DNA of 64,000 nucleotides from Phycisphaerae bacterium (GCA_035384605.1 DAOOIV010000011.1:1-64000), one strand, 5' to 3'. Counted from the first letter of the stretch, positions 26,609 through 36,838 are shown. Translations and numbers: made by a program. The notes: a model not told the origin generated them from the letters alone.

Positions 26609-28624
26609 CTACTGGTGGCCGAACAATTGCGTTGCCGTCGCCGCGATCGCGATCATGGCCAGCATGATCGACTCTCCGGCGATCATCCCGGCCGCAACGG
26701 GAAACGTGTAGGTCTCCGCGCTTTTCTTGTGCGTCCTGGCCCAAGCCCATGCGATCACCGCGCCGATCGCGAACGAGAGGCTGTTCTGGAACTGCACCAC
26801 CCACGCCAGACCCAACCCCATCGCAGAGGGCAGGTACGGGGCTGCTTTGGGCAGTTTTGCCGAAAGTACCGGCAAGATGATGCCGAGCACCGCACCGATG
26901 AGAATCGCCCATTGGGCGGTGATCGGGATGGTATGCAGGCCCTGGGTGAGCGCATCAGCCATTGCTTTCCACATGTACACTGCCGGCGGATTGAACGCGT
27001 GCAGTCTCTCGGCGGTGGGCACCATCAGATACCACGCGGGGATGATGGCGGCGACGCCGAAGAAGATGCCGGAGAACTGGGCCAGGAACTGCTTTCGCGG
27101 ATTGGCACCCAGCAGGTAACCCGACTTCAGGTCGGTGAGCAGATCTGCGGCACTGCCGGCCGCGGCGGCGGTGGTACCGGCCGACATCAGATTGACGACG
27201 TAATTGCCCTTCGCCAGGATCGCGTAGACCAGCTGAGTCACCTTTCCCATGGCCCCGGTCGGGGTGGTGTCGGTCTCACCGGTTGCCCGGCAGGCGACCA
27301 ACGACAGGACGAACGACATGGCCACCGCAATGACGCCGAGCAGGATCGACATGTGAAACGCGAAGTAGTTGAGGAGAACAATGGCGACGCCGATGGGAAT
27401 CAGTCCGCCGATCAACCACGAGCTGGGAACCTCTATCGCGTCTATGGCCTTCTGCAAGTCGACGGACGACCCGCGTGAGTCTCGGACCGTTTGCCCGGAA
27501 TCCGCGTGAGTTGTGCGACGGAACACGCGAAACGACCGCGCGAGGGTGCGCCACTGGAGGCCCACGGACACCAGGCTTGAGAAAACCATGATCGACGTTC
27601 CGCCCCACAAGGCCCATCGTGTTGGGAGAAGGATCGCTCCCGGCGGCAAGTCCCCAGCCGGCACGTAACCCGAAGAGCCTGCGACTGCCACTTGAGCTCC
27701 ATGGCTGACGAGCAACGGCATCGTGACGTAGTAGAGCAGAATTGAACCGGCGAGCATCGAGAACGATACCCGTGTTCCGACGAATGCGCCGGCGGCGATC
27801 ATCAGAGTCCCCGGCTCGAAGCCCAAACCCGCCAGGCCGGCCTTCGCGGCACCCTGTCTGAGCCAGCTCATCGGATTGAAGATTCCGCCGAAAGGAAGCA
27901 GTTCCGGAATGTGCACGTATCGATAGATCTTGTCCAGCGTGGTGATGACGCCCTCAGGGCCGCGGAAAAAACCTGTGACGGCGCCACAGCCCAACGCAAT
28001 GATCAGGGAGTAGGCCTTCCTGACGGCCTCGGCCCCGCGACTGTGCAGGCTGCGAAGTGTTTCGGCAGCGGCCATCCCGCTGGGGAACGGAAGCTGCTCG
28101 ATATTGATCATTTGCCGCTTGAGTGGAATGGCCATGAACACGCCCAGGGCTGCGGTCAGAAACGTAAACGCCACCAGAGTGGTCCAGGGCAGATGTGTGC
28201 CGCTCATCAGCAACAGGGAGCCGACGGCCGTGGCCAAAGTCCCGCCGGTAGACATGCCGGCGGCGGAGGCGGTGGACTGCATGCAGTTGTTTTCGAGGAT
28301 GGTCATCTCGCTCAATCGATTGCCTGAAACCGCGCGGACCGCGTTCCAGATCACGTAGGACAGGACACACGCCGTAATCGCCACGCCGAAGGACCAGCCG
28401 AGTTTCAGCGTCGTGTAGAGGTTCGAGACGCACATGAACATTCCGAGGATTCCTCCCGTGAGAACGGCGCGGAGCGTCAATTGCCGGACGCGCTCGCCCT
28501 GGTAGACGTGCCGGTACCAGTGCAGTTCTTTCTCTTCGGGTGTGGCGTTTTCTTGGAGCGGCGGCACCTCGCGGACGATCCCCGTCGGGGCACCGGCGGC
28601 AGAGGAGCCTTTTCTTTCGGCCAT
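26609..28624 (-). CDS. OPT family oligopeptide/metal transporter
   Basis: A 671-residue polytopic membrane protein, with more than a dozen hydrophobic segments, of the bacterial OPT family. These import small peptides or metal chelates using the proton gradient. Diagnostic stretches are LTLRAVLTGGILGMFMCVSN near the N-terminus, the NCMQSTASAAGMSTGG segment, FPSGMAAAETL and GYLLGANPRKQFLAQ. ATG 28624 is chosen by family length; longer in-frame starts add arginine-rich low-quality residues. Its ribosome site is poor (GGAG too close). It is divergent from mfd. The substrate cannot be told. Confidence 0.9.
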   Translation of the reverse strand: MAERKGSSAAGAPTGIVREVPPLQENATPEEKELHWYRHVYQGERVRQLTLRAVLTGGILGMFMCVSNLYTTLKLGWSFGVAITACVLSYVIWNAVRAVSGNRLSEMTILENNCMQSTASAAGMSTGGTLATAVGSLLLMSGTHLPWTTLVAFTFLTAALGVFMAIPLKRQMINIEQLPFPSGMAAAETLRSLHSRGAEAVRKAYSLIIALGCGAVTGFFRGPEGVITTLDKIYRYVHIPELLPFGGIFNPMSWLRQGAAKAGLAGLGFEPGTLMIAAGAFVGTRVSFSMLAGSILLYYVTMPLLVSHGAQVAVAGSSGYVPAGDLPPGAILLPTRWALWGGTSIMVFSSLVSVGLQWRTLARSFRVFRRTTHADSGQTVRDSRGSSVDLQKAIDAIEVPSSWLIGGLIPIGVAIVLLNYFAFHMSILLGVIAVAMSFVLSLVACRATGETDTTPTGAMGKVTQLVYAILAKGNYVVNLMSAGTTAAAAGSAADLLTDLKSGYLLGANPRKQFLAQFSGIFFGVAAIIPAWYLMVPTAERLHAFNPPAVYMWKAMADALTQGLHTIPITAQWAILIGAVLGIILPVLSAKLPKAAPYLPSAMGLGLAWVVQFQNSLSFAIGAVIAWAWARTHKKSAETYTFPVAAGMIAGESIMLAMIAIAATATQLFGHQ

Positions 28625-28818
28625 GCTCCGGCGGCATCCGGGGCCGTCGTCGGGCCGGCCCTGGCAACGATTGCGATCATCGGCTGGCATAAACGACCTT
28701 CGAACAGACCATCGTCGATTGGCGGGAAAGTTAACCGTAACCGGTCCAAAGAACAAACATTCGGACCTTAAGGCAAGCGAGTCTAGCCGAGGGCGGAGAT
28801 GACCGATACAATAGAATT

Positions 28819-31800
28819 GTGGTCAATGTCGTCGATCGGATTTCCGGCGACGGCACCTTTCGTGCCTTGGTGGCCCGGATCCGCGAATTGAGCCCCTTGG
28901 CCGCCGGATCAGGCGATGAAACACATTCGCCGAGCGGTGCGCAGGGGGGGGTGGTATCCGTGGACGGGCTGTGGGGATCGTTTGCGCCTGTTTTGGCCGG
29001 CGCGGCGGCTCTGGAGCTGAAGTGTCCCCTTTTATACGTTACCGCCCATCTGGACCCGGCCGACGAGATCCGCGACGACCTGGAATTGTGTTGTGGTCGC
29101 ACGCCCGAGCTGCTGAGCGCCTTCGAAGCCGCCCCGGGCCAGGGGGCGGCCAGTGACGAGATTTACGCTGAGCGCATTCGGCTGTGCGCCCAATTGCAGC
29201 GCGCTTCCCAAGGCGACCAAGAGCCTCCCTCGTTCATCGTCGCCCCGATCCAGGCACTCATGCAATGCGTTCCCTCGGAACGGGCCTTGGCCGGCCAGTT
29301 GCTTACTCTCTGCGTGGGCCAGGAACATGACCTGCAGCGAATCGCACGCTGGCTCATGGACCACGGCTATGAACGGCTGGACCAGGTTGAGTCTCCGGGC
29401 GATTTCGCATTGCGGGGCGACATCCTGGACATCTTTCCTCCCGCCCAGACCGATCCGTACCGCATTGATTTCTACGGCAACCAGATCGAATCGATCCGCG
29501 GCTTTGACGTGAGCACGCAGCGATCCGATACCGAATTCGAGACCATCCAGATCGCGGCCGCCTCGGTAAGAGGAAGGCAGGACCATTCTCCACACAAGCA
29601 CCAGACCGTCGAGGCCAGAGGCGTGGTTTCTCAGAGGAGCCATCCCGAGCCCTTCTTCTCGGAGGGAAGCGCTACCAGCTTCCTGTCCTATCTGCCGCCG
29701 AACACGATTGTCGCGTTCGACGAGCCTCTGGAGATCCAAGAGATCGGCAAGACGTTCTGGAATCGCCTTAACGGCCCGGCGGGAATGATGCCGGTCCACA
29801 GAGTGTTCCAGAGAGCCGGCGGATTTCTCCAACTACACCTCCATCGCCTGGCGTGTAGCGACGCCGAGAACCGCTTCAGCTTTCACGTTCAGAGCCTGGC
29901 CCGATTCGAGACCAAGCCGACGGAGGCCCTGGGAGAACTGGCCAGGATTGCCGCTGAGCGCGACGTCCTGCTCTATTGCGACAACAACTCCGAGCGGGAA
30001 CGGTTCACTGAGTTGTGGCGGAGCACAATCGGCGATCTGCCCCCGCGGTTGTCGCTACCTGTCGGGCTCATGCACCACGGATTCGACTGGCCCGACGGCG
30101 GCCTGACCGTGGTCGGGCATCATGAGGTCTTTCACCGCTACACGCAGCGTCGGCGAATCCACCGGTGGCATGCCGCCCGTCCGGTGGAATCATGGCTCGA
30201 CCTGAACGCGGGCGACTACGTCGTACACGTCGTACACGGCATTGCCCGATTCCAGGGCATGCGAACGATGCGCAAGGGGGACTCGGAAAAACAGGAGGAA
30301 TACCTGACCCTCGAGTTCGCCGACAGTGCGCGCCTGCATGTCCCGGCAAGTCAGATCGACCTCGTCCAGAAATACGTCGGCATCGGAACCACCCCACCGC
30401 CGCTCAGCAAGCTCGGCGGCACCCGTTGGGCCAAAACCAAGGAGCGAGTCGAGGAATCTGTCGGCGATCTTGCGGCCGACCTCCTGCGCATTCAGGCTGC
30501 GCGGGCCAGCCGCCCGGGCATCGCCTATCCCGGCGACACGGTCTGGCAGCGGGAGTTCGAGGGCAGCTTCATCTACACGGAAACGGAGGACCAGCTCTCC
30601 AGCCTTGCCGACATCAAGAAGGACATGTGCCGTCCTCAGCCGATGGACCGCCTGCTGTGCGGCGACGTCGGCTACGGGAAGACCGAGCTGGCCGTCCGGG
30701 CGGCATTCAAGGCCGTCGAATACGGCAAGCAGGTGGCCGTCCTGGTGCCGACCACCGTGCTTGCCGAACAACACGAACGCACCTTCCGAGAACGACTGGC
30801 GGATTATCCCTTCGTCATCGAATCTCTCTCCCGCTTCAAGACGCGGAAAGCTCAGAGCGAAATCATCGACCGTACGCGCAAGGGTCAGATCGACATCCTC
30901 ATCGGTACCCATCGATTGCTGAGCAAGGACGTGGGGTTCAAGGACCTCGGTCTATTGATCATTGACGAGGAGCAGCGATTCGGCGTCGAGCACAAGGAAA
31001 GGCTCAAACGCTTCCGCGAGACCATGGATGTGCTGACCATGACGGCGACGCCCATCCCGCGGACGCTGCACATGTCGCTGTTGGGTATCCGCGACATCAG
31101 CTCGCTAGCGACACCCCCGATGGATCGCCGCAGCATTGTCACCCAGGTGGTCAACTGGTCTGACCAACTGATCCGCGACGCCGTCCTGCGGGAGCTGAAC
31201 CGCGAAGGCCAGGTCTTCTTCGTGCACAACTTTGTGCACGACATCCGGTCTTTCGCCGAGAGGGTCAGTCGCATCGTTCCCGAGGCCCGCGTCATTGTCG
31301 GTCACGGCCAGATGCCCGAACGCGAGCTCGAACGGGTGATGCTCCAATTCGTCCGTCATCAGGCCGACGTGCTGGTCTGCACCACGATCATCGAGTCCGG
31401 ACTGGACATTCCCAACTGCAACACCATCCTGATCGATCGGGCCGACCGATTCGGGTTGTCAGAGCTTCACCAGCTTCGAGGGCGGGTCGGTCGATACAAG
31501 CACCGCGCTTACTGTTATCTGCTGCTTTCACCCGACCGGACCATCACGCCGAACGCGGCCCGCCGATTGAAAGCCATCGAGGAATACTCCGATCTGGGTG
31601 CCGGTTTCCGAATCGCGATGCGCGATCTGGAGATCCGCGGCGCGGGCAATATCCTGGGGCCCGAACAGAGCGGTCACATCGCAGCGGTCGGCTATGAGCT
31701 CTATTGCCAGTTGCTCGATATGGCGGTGCGGCGACTCAGGAACGAACCGGCGGACGTTTTCAGGCCGGTGCATTTGGAATTGGACGTTCCGGCCTTCATT

Positions 31801-32211
31801 CCCCGCAACTACATCGAGTCCGACCGACAACGGATGGAGATCTACCGGCGCGTCGTGCGCTGTCGCTCACTTGCGGATCTGGGGCAGCTTGACAAGGACA
31901 TCAGAGACGCCTTCGGACCCTACCCGCAAGCGGTGGCCGATCTGCTGGCCCTGGCCGAAATTCGGATTCTGGCTCAACCGTTCAGGATCAAGGCGATCAA
32001 CCGGCAGCCGCCGGACCTGATTTTCACCGTCGAAGAGCTGGCCCTGGTCGAGCCGATCTTCGCGGACGGTCCCGGTTCGGCCCGGATGGCCGATGCCCAC
32101 ACCGTTCACCTGCGGTTGGCGCCCGCCTACTTCGAGACCGCGACGCTTCTGGCCGTCCTGAGGCGTCTGTTGCAGCCTCAAACCGCCGTATCTACAATGC
32201 CGCATCGATGA
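28819..32211 (+). CDS. mfd: Transcription-repair coupling factor Mfd
   Basis: Mfd displaces stalled RNA polymerase and recruits UvrA to start nucleotide excision repair. The 1130-residue product has the UvrB-like N-terminal module (ALRGDILDIFPPAQTDPYRIDF), the CarD-like RNA-polymerase interaction domain near 458-530 (NAGDYVVHVVHGIARFQGM), and the translocase core with P-loop GDVGYGKTEL near 615. The DEEQRFG box lies near 716 and the helicase motif LHQLRGRVGRYKHRAYCY near 884. The TRCF C-terminal domain completes it. The start is GTG 28819 with no ribosome site nearby; a TACAAT lies only 8 bases upstream, so the message may be leaderless. The stop overlaps the next start (ATGA). Confidence 0.97.
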   Translation: MVNVVDRISGDGTFRALVARIRELSPLAAGSGDETHSPSGAQGGVVSVDGLWGSFAPVLAGAAALELKCPLLYVTAHLDPADEIRDDLELCCGRTPELLSAFEAAPGQGAASDEIYAERIRLCAQLQRASQGDQEPPSFIVAPIQALMQCVPSERALAGQLLTLCVGQEHDLQRIARWLMDHGYERLDQVESPGDFALRGDILDIFPPAQTDPYRIDFYGNQIESIRGFDVSTQRSDTEFETIQIAAASVRGRQDHSPHKHQTVEARGVVSQRSHPEPFFSEGSATSFLSYLPPNTIVAFDEPLEIQEIGKTFWNRLNGPAGMMPVHRVFQRAGGFLQLHLHRLACSDAENRFSFHVQSLARFETKPTEALGELARIAAERDVLLYCDNNSERERFTELWRSTIGDLPPRLSLPVGLMHHGFDWPDGGLTVVGHHEVFHRYTQRRRIHRWHAARPVESWLDLNAGDYVVHVVHGIARFQGMRTMRKGDSEKQEEYLTLEFADSARLHVPASQIDLVQKYVGIGTTPPPLSKLGGTRWAKTKERVEESVGDLAADLLRIQAARASRPGIAYPGDTVWQREFEGSFIYTETEDQLSSLADIKKDMCRPQPMDRLLCGDVGYGKTELAVRAAFKAVEYGKQVAVLVPTTVLAEQHERTFRERLADYPFVIESLSRFKTRKAQSEIIDRTRKGQIDILIGTHRLLSKDVGFKDLGLLIIDEEQRFGVEHKERLKRFRETMDVLTMTATPIPRTLHMSLLGIRDISSLATPPMDRRSIVTQVVNWSDQLIRDAVLRELNREGQVFFVHNFVHDIRSFAERVSRIVPEARVIVGHGQMPERELERVMLQFVRHQADVLVCTTIIESGLDIPNCNTILIDRADRFGLSELHQLRGRVGRYKHRAYCYLLLSPDRTITPNAARRLKAIEEYSDLGAGFRIAMRDLEIRGAGNILGPEQSGHIAAVGYELYCQLLDMAVRRLRNEPADVFRPVHLELDVPAFIPRNYIESDRQRMEIYRRVVRCRSLADLGQLDKDIRDAFGPYPQAVADLLALAEIRILAQPFRIKAINRQPPDLIFTVEELALVEPIFADGPGSARMADAHTVHLRLAPAYFETATLLAVLRRLLQPQTAVSTMPHR

Positions 32212-33449
32212 GAAACGCCAGACGGATCAATCGAATTGCTACGGCGTCAGGCTTGTTCTTGACCATCGTGTGTGTCACGAGCTGCGGCGACAAGGAAACC
32301 GGACCGAAGCGAGAGGACCACAAGGCCGCCCACACCCCCCGATACCACCCGGACATCACCAGAGAGGCGGCCGCGACCGGAACGGCGACGCAGCAGGCTG
32401 CCGAGGTGATCGTGCCGTCCGAGCTTCCAACCGGTTACACGGGTACGCCGGTCCTATTTGTCAATTCCCAGCCCATCACCGTCTCGGACGTTCTCGAACC
32501 GCTCATGCCCGAGATCCTGAAAATGGCCGGCGCCGCCACGTCGGAGCGCGAGTACTATCGCGGCATTTCGCGGCTGATTGCCGACCAGATCAGATATCAA
32601 TCGAGCACGATCGTGGTTTATGAGCAGGCCAAGAAGAAGCTCAACGAGACCGTTGAACAACTGCTCGACAAGGAGGCCGAGAAGGCCATCCAGCGAACCA
32701 TCAACACGAACTATGGCGGCGTCCGTGCCCGATACGAGGCCCAACTGAAAGCCCTCGGTCTCGAAATGAAGGACGTGAAAGAACGCATCAAACGCCAGCT
32801 TCTTGTTTCGAGTTTCCTGGAAGAGCGGTTCTCGCCCATGGTCGCCGTTCCCCCCCGACGCGATCTGCTCAAGTATTACCAGGCTCATCTTGATGCCTTC
32901 ACGACGCCGGCCAAGGCTGAATTGCTGATGATCGAAATCCCGCTTCGGGAACTTCTGCGCAAACCCGTTTCGCAGGCCAGCGAGAGCGAGATCGCCGAAG
33001 CCCGCGAGGCGGCCCGCCGGGAACTGCGTCGCGCCGCGGAGGAGCTCGAAAGCGGAGTGGACTTTGCCGCGGTTGCGCGGCGCTATTCCAAGGGTGCTCA
33101 GCGAGCCAAGGGCGGATCGTGGGGCGAAATCACGCCTGGCAGCCTGACGGGTTCGTGGGCCAAGGCGGCCGAGATTCTCTTCACCCTCGAGGAAGGCCGA
33201 TTCAGCGAGATCATTGAAACGGAGGAATCGAGTTTCATCGTCAAGTGCGGCCGTAAGACGCCTCAAGAGCGGTTGACTTTCGAAGAGGCCCAGGCCAGGA
33301 TCATCGATCAAATCCGAGAGCAGGAATACAGCCGCATGAGCTCGCGGTACATGGGGCAACTGCTCGATAAGGCCGGGATCGACCCGCAGCAGCAGCAGGA
33401 GTTCTTCATCGCCGTGGTGTCGGCCGCCCCGCGCCCTAATGTCAAGTAG
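32208..33449 (+). CDS. Parvulin-type peptidyl-prolyl isomerase lipoprotein (PpiC/SurA-like)
   Basis: 413 residues. A signal peptide ending in the lipobox VTSC (C about 26) makes it a lipoprotein. A helical SurA-N-like region follows (about 90-210), then a parvulin domain (about 230-360: FAAVARRYSKGAQRAKGGSWGE, split over the active cleft, and FSEIIETEESSFIVK). It would act as a periplasmic chaperone/isomerase for outer-membrane or secreted proteins. It is translationally coupled to mfd by a four-base overlap; no functional link is obvious. Confidence 0.88.
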   Translation: MRNARRINRIATASGLFLTIVCVTSCGDKETGPKREDHKAAHTPRYHPDITREAAATGTATQQAAEVIVPSELPTGYTGTPVLFVNSQPITVSDVLEPLMPEILKMAGAATSEREYYRGISRLIADQIRYQSSTIVVYEQAKKKLNETVEQLLDKEAEKAIQRTINTNYGGVRARYEAQLKALGLEMKDVKERIKRQLLVSSFLEERFSPMVAVPPRRDLLKYYQAHLDAFTTPAKAELLMIEIPLRELLRKPVSQASESEIAEAREAARRELRRAAEELESGVDFAAVARRYSKGAQRAKGGSWGEITPGSLTGSWAKAAEILFTLEEGRFSEIIETEESSFIVKCGRKTPQERLTFEEAQARIIDQIREQEYSRMSSRYMGQLLDKAGIDPQQQQEFFIAVVSAAPRPNVK

Positions 33450-33756
33450 GTCGTCGGCAATGCTCCCGGCATCAACGGCTCTTTGAGAGTCGAGGCTGGG
33501 GTACGATCGGCGGCTTGTCCGTCGGCGTGTCGGCTGGACCTGCACGATGGGATCAGCCGGCCGCGAGGCCCGCAGTTCACCCCGCCGACTGTCTCGCGGA
33601 TCGGGCAACAGCATCGGCCGACGGCGGATTATTGTCCTTTGCCGGAAACAATCGCTATGCTGTTGGCGCTCTCAAGATTGCGGTTTGATGACCAGGGCAA
33701 GTCTCGTTGACAGTGTCCGTCAGGGGCGAATTTGCAGCTTGATAAGGAGTGGACCC
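33450..33756. other. Spacer upstream of the aldo/keto reductase gene
   Basis: 307 bases, no gene. A perfect TTGACA at 33709-33714 lacks a convincing -10 at the proper distance. Confidence 0.4.
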
Positions 33757-35178
33757 ATGCATGACCTCACGCGCATCGATCGTCGGGAGTTTCTGAAAGG
33801 TACGGCGGCAGGCATCGGCTCTGCGGCAATCGCGGCATCCTCGCTCAAGGCGACCGAAGAGGAAAAGATCGGGGCCTCGGCCCCGGCGCTTAAGGTCGAT
33901 CCCAAGGAGCTGATCTGGCGGAGCAAGGCGCCGAGCATGGACTACCGGCGGCTCGGCCGAACCAACTACATGGTCAGCCGCGTGGTTGCGGGCAACGCCG
34001 GAAACGAGACCCTCTGGCGTCGCATGATGGCCGCGGGCATGAATTACTTCGACACGGCATCCAACTACGGGGGAGGCAACCATGAAATCGAGCTGAGCGG
34101 CACCTTCGTGAAGTACCGCGACAAGTTGTGGATTACCAGCAAGGCCTCCGACATCGCCGGTTATGCCAAGATCGACGAAGACGTGCGGAAGCTGTACGCG
34201 AAGGCGATTTCGGAATTCCTCGACGACGAGAAAGGCATCGGCCCCGGGAAAGAACTGCTTGACGTTCACAAGAAGGCTATCGAGAAAGAGAAGAAGACGG
34301 GCAGGAAGCCCGACCTTCGTCCGGTCGGCGAGCGCATCGCCAAGATGTACCTGGACGAACTGGACAAGTCCCTGGCAAAGATGAAGGTGGAGAGTGTCGA
34401 CTGTTACATGATGCACGGGATCGAGATTCCGTGGATTTTTGACTGTTTGGAGTTGTGGGAGGCTTACGAACGGGTCCACAAAGCCGGGAAGGTCAAGCAC
34501 TTCGGATACAGTGTTCACCGGCACCAGAAAGACGTCCTGGCCGCGAGCGTCGAGGCCAACAAACGAGGCCCCTGGAGGATCGACCTGATCATGCCGGCCA
34601 TTGATCCGGGCAGCTTCGATAACCTCAGGCCCGAGCTGGAAGCCCTTAAGAAACAGGACGTGGGCATCATTGCGATGAAGACCAAGGGCATCAAGGCCCG
34701 CCCGGCCGACGCCCGCGAGGAGAAATTCAAGGCTCTCATGGGCGGCAAGGAGTACAACGACGATCAGCGGGCCAAGCTGTGGATGCTGCACCTGACGGAC
34801 GATCTGATCGACGCGGTTATCGCACGGATGGGCAGTATGGAGGACATGGAAGCGATGCTGCCTCTGGCTCAGGTCAAGCTTTCCGCCGAGGCGGAGCGCG
34901 AGCTGCGGGCGATCGTGAAGCTCCAGATGGCCACCGCCTGCCATTTGTGCGGAGCCTGCGATCTCAACTGCCCCGAGCGCATCGCGGTGACCAACATGAT
35001 CCGCTATTACGCTTATTTGAACGACTACAAGGATCGCGAACTGGCGGAAAGCCTGTATCGAAGACTGGGCTACGACCCGGCGGCCGTCTGCACCAACTGT
35101 GGCGTGTGCGAAGAGGTTTGCCCGTCGCACCTGCCGATCAGCGAGCTGTTACACGAGGTCACGGCGGCACTGGCGTAG
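33757..35178 (+). CDS. Tat-exported aldo/keto reductase with C-terminal ferredoxin domain
   Basis: 473 residues from ATG 33757, with AAGGAG 7 bases upstream; earlier in-frame codons are not family-like. A twin-arginine leader (DRREFLKGTAAGIGSAAIAA) is followed by an aldo/keto reductase barrel (about 65-390). The catalytic residues are visible in NYFDTASNYG (Asp, Tyr), WITSKAS (Lys) and CYMMHGIE (His). The tail holds two 4Fe-4S motifs, CHLCGACDLNCPE and CTNCGVCEEVCPS. Tat export fits a protein that folds around its clusters in the cytoplasm. It probably couples substrate reduction or oxidation to an electron carrier in the periplasm; the substrate is unknown. Confidence 0.92.
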   Translation: MHDLTRIDRREFLKGTAAGIGSAAIAASSLKATEEEKIGASAPALKVDPKELIWRSKAPSMDYRRLGRTNYMVSRVVAGNAGNETLWRRMMAAGMNYFDTASNYGGGNHEIELSGTFVKYRDKLWITSKASDIAGYAKIDEDVRKLYAKAISEFLDDEKGIGPGKELLDVHKKAIEKEKKTGRKPDLRPVGERIAKMYLDELDKSLAKMKVESVDCYMMHGIEIPWIFDCLELWEAYERVHKAGKVKHFGYSVHRHQKDVLAASVEANKRGPWRIDLIMPAIDPGSFDNLRPELEALKKQDVGIIAMKTKGIKARPADAREEKFKALMGGKEYNDDQRAKLWMLHLTDDLIDAVIARMGSMEDMEAMLPLAQVKLSAEAERELRAIVKLQMATACHLCGACDLNCPERIAVTNMIRYYAYLNDYKDRELAESLYRRLGYDPAAVCTNCGVCEEVCPSHLPISELLHEVTAALA

Positions 35179-35263
35179 AGGCCGGGCGAAGCCCGAGTCG
35201 GACGTTGGCCGGCGGAGGCACACGTCAACGGCGTCCGGCCCTCTCACCGGATGCGCCCGGTGT

Positions 35264-36838
35264 TTACAAAAAACTGGCTGCATGACAGTCTTGAGTTCCT
35301 TCAGCCACCTGATGCAACCAATTCCAGAATCGGAAGCGATGCAGATGCTCGCCTCTGGCCGCAACGTCGTCGGCCAAGGCGCGGGTTCGTTGTCGCAGGT
35401 CTTTTTTGAGGCCGTCGGTAAGAGAACCGGCCTGCCAATGGGCGAAGAGCTCGGCGTAGGCCTCGCCTTCCGCTTCGGAGGCGAGAACCTGGCCCATCGT
35501 CTTGCGACCCCAGGCACGGAGCGAGTCCTCGGGCCAGTGAATGAAATGCGAAAAGGCGAGGTAGTTCAGAGCCCAAGGGATGTGCATGGTCGAAACCTCG
35601 CCGTGAATGCTGACGCCCTCCAGGCCGGCTCGGTACGCGCGGAGACAACCTTCCTTGATGGTGCTGACGACCTGGTCGTATCGCGTACGACCGTGCCACT
35701 GACTGCCCTGGTGCAGAAACCCGACGCTGCGGACGGTGGGCGGTTTCACGCCGGCGGGCCACAGGTCGGCTGAGAAGGCTTCGGCCGGCGTGCCATTGTC
35801 CAGGTAGGCGGTCAGCGGCAAAGGTTGCCTGCGGACCATGCTCGTCAGCGTCCATTGGCACACGGCGTCGGGCGGAAGCTTGTCCACCAAGGCCGGCCGA
35901 TCACACTGGAGGTACGCGGCACGATGCCGGTCATCGGCGGGTTTTCCGGGAACGAAGCCCTGGTACGTGGCCCAGGTGACGAATTTGTCCTTGAGCTGAC
36001 CTTCGATGGCGTGCAATGCGGCGTTGTAGCCGAGGTACTGATCCCGCCAGAACGGCGGTTCATCCTTGGGCCACTGTGCCAGATGCTCGCGGCAGCGCGG
36101 GCAATAGCAGACCACGTAGTCGCCGTTTTCCAGGTTGGCGCCGCCGACGTTGAACTCACGAAAAAGCCATCGGACGCCTTCCTGGAGCCACTCGACGAAA
36201 CGAGGGTGCGTGGGACAGACGCCGTGCTCCTGGGGCTTGCCCTGTTCGTCGATCAGACGGGCATCGGGATGTCTTCTGACGAAAGTTTCGATGTTGTAGG
36301 GGTGTTCACCTTGATAGTAGACGCCGCCGTACCAGTTCGTGCCGACGCCGGGCTTGATAATGATGCCCTTGCCGGCGGCGTAGTCGGCCACGCGTTTGCC
36401 GAACTCAACGCCGCCGTGGTCGTCTCGCAGGAAGCCCCAAATCAGGATGCCCCGGACGCCCAGGCCGACGGCCAAGTCGGTCAGGCGGCGATAGTCTTCA
36501 AGGTAGGTTTCCGGTCGCTTGAGGTACCGGTTGTCGCAGCCGAAGTTGAGCATGCCGGGATCATCGAGCATCCAGTTGGTGCTGTGGTCCCAGGTCCAGA
36601 AGTAGGAGTACGGAAGGGCAGGCTTCGCCGGCCGGTCAAGTTTCCAGATCAGTCGCGGGGCAGCATGCGGATTTGCCGGCTTGCTCACGCTCGCTGCTGA
36701 AGCCGCCGCCTCGTGCTGTTGAACTGTACCTGCCACTGATCCGATGACACCACCGGCGATGCCTTTGAGAAGATTACGACGGCCGAAGTGGCTTGCAGGC
36801 CGGGCGCCGTGACGGCCGGCAGTCTCTCGCTCCGACAT
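35264..36838 (-). CDS. Tat-exported glycoside-hydrolase-like (TIM-barrel) protein, unknown specificity
   Basis: 524 residues. The leader FGRRNLLKGIAGGVIGSVAG is a twin-arginine signal. The rest reads like a (beta/alpha)8 hydrolase: LTDLAVGLGVRGILIWGF, KGIIIKPGVGTNWYGGVYY, then a possible catalytic/metal region CYCPRCREHLAQWP. No named family is certain. AAGGAG lies 5 bases before the ATG. The gene is convergent with the exported aldo/keto reductase, in a neighbourhood of Tat substrates. Role in polysaccharide breakdown is inference from fold style. Confidence 0.7.
   Translation of the reverse strand: MSERETAGRHGARPASHFGRRNLLKGIAGGVIGSVAGTVQQHEAAASAASVSKPANPHAAPRLIWKLDRPAKPALPYSYFWTWDHSTNWMLDDPGMLNFGCDNRYLKRPETYLEDYRRLTDLAVGLGVRGILIWGFLRDDHGGVEFGKRVADYAAGKGIIIKPGVGTNWYGGVYYQGEHPYNIETFVRRHPDARLIDEQGKPQEHGVCPTHPRFVEWLQEGVRWLFREFNVGGANLENGDYVVCYCPRCREHLAQWPKDEPPFWRDQYLGYNAALHAIEGQLKDKFVTWATYQGFVPGKPADDRHRAAYLQCDRPALVDKLPPDAVCQWTLTSMVRRQPLPLTAYLDNGTPAEAFSADLWPAGVKPPTVRSVGFLHQGSQWHGRTRYDQVVSTIKEGCLRAYRAGLEGVSIHGEVSTMHIPWALNYLAFSHFIHWPEDSLRAWGRKTMGQVLASEAEGEAYAELFAHWQAGSLTDGLKKDLRQRTRALADDVAARGEHLHRFRFWNWLHQVAEGTQDCHAASFL

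Noticed and set aside
33709..33714. Promoter with perfect TTGACA before the aldo/keto reductase
   Set aside because: No acceptable -10 at 15-19 bases; the nearest GATAAG is too far.
33655..35130. 491-codon minus-strand frame
   Set aside because: Antisense to the aldo/keto reductase, whose motifs and ribosome site are clear.
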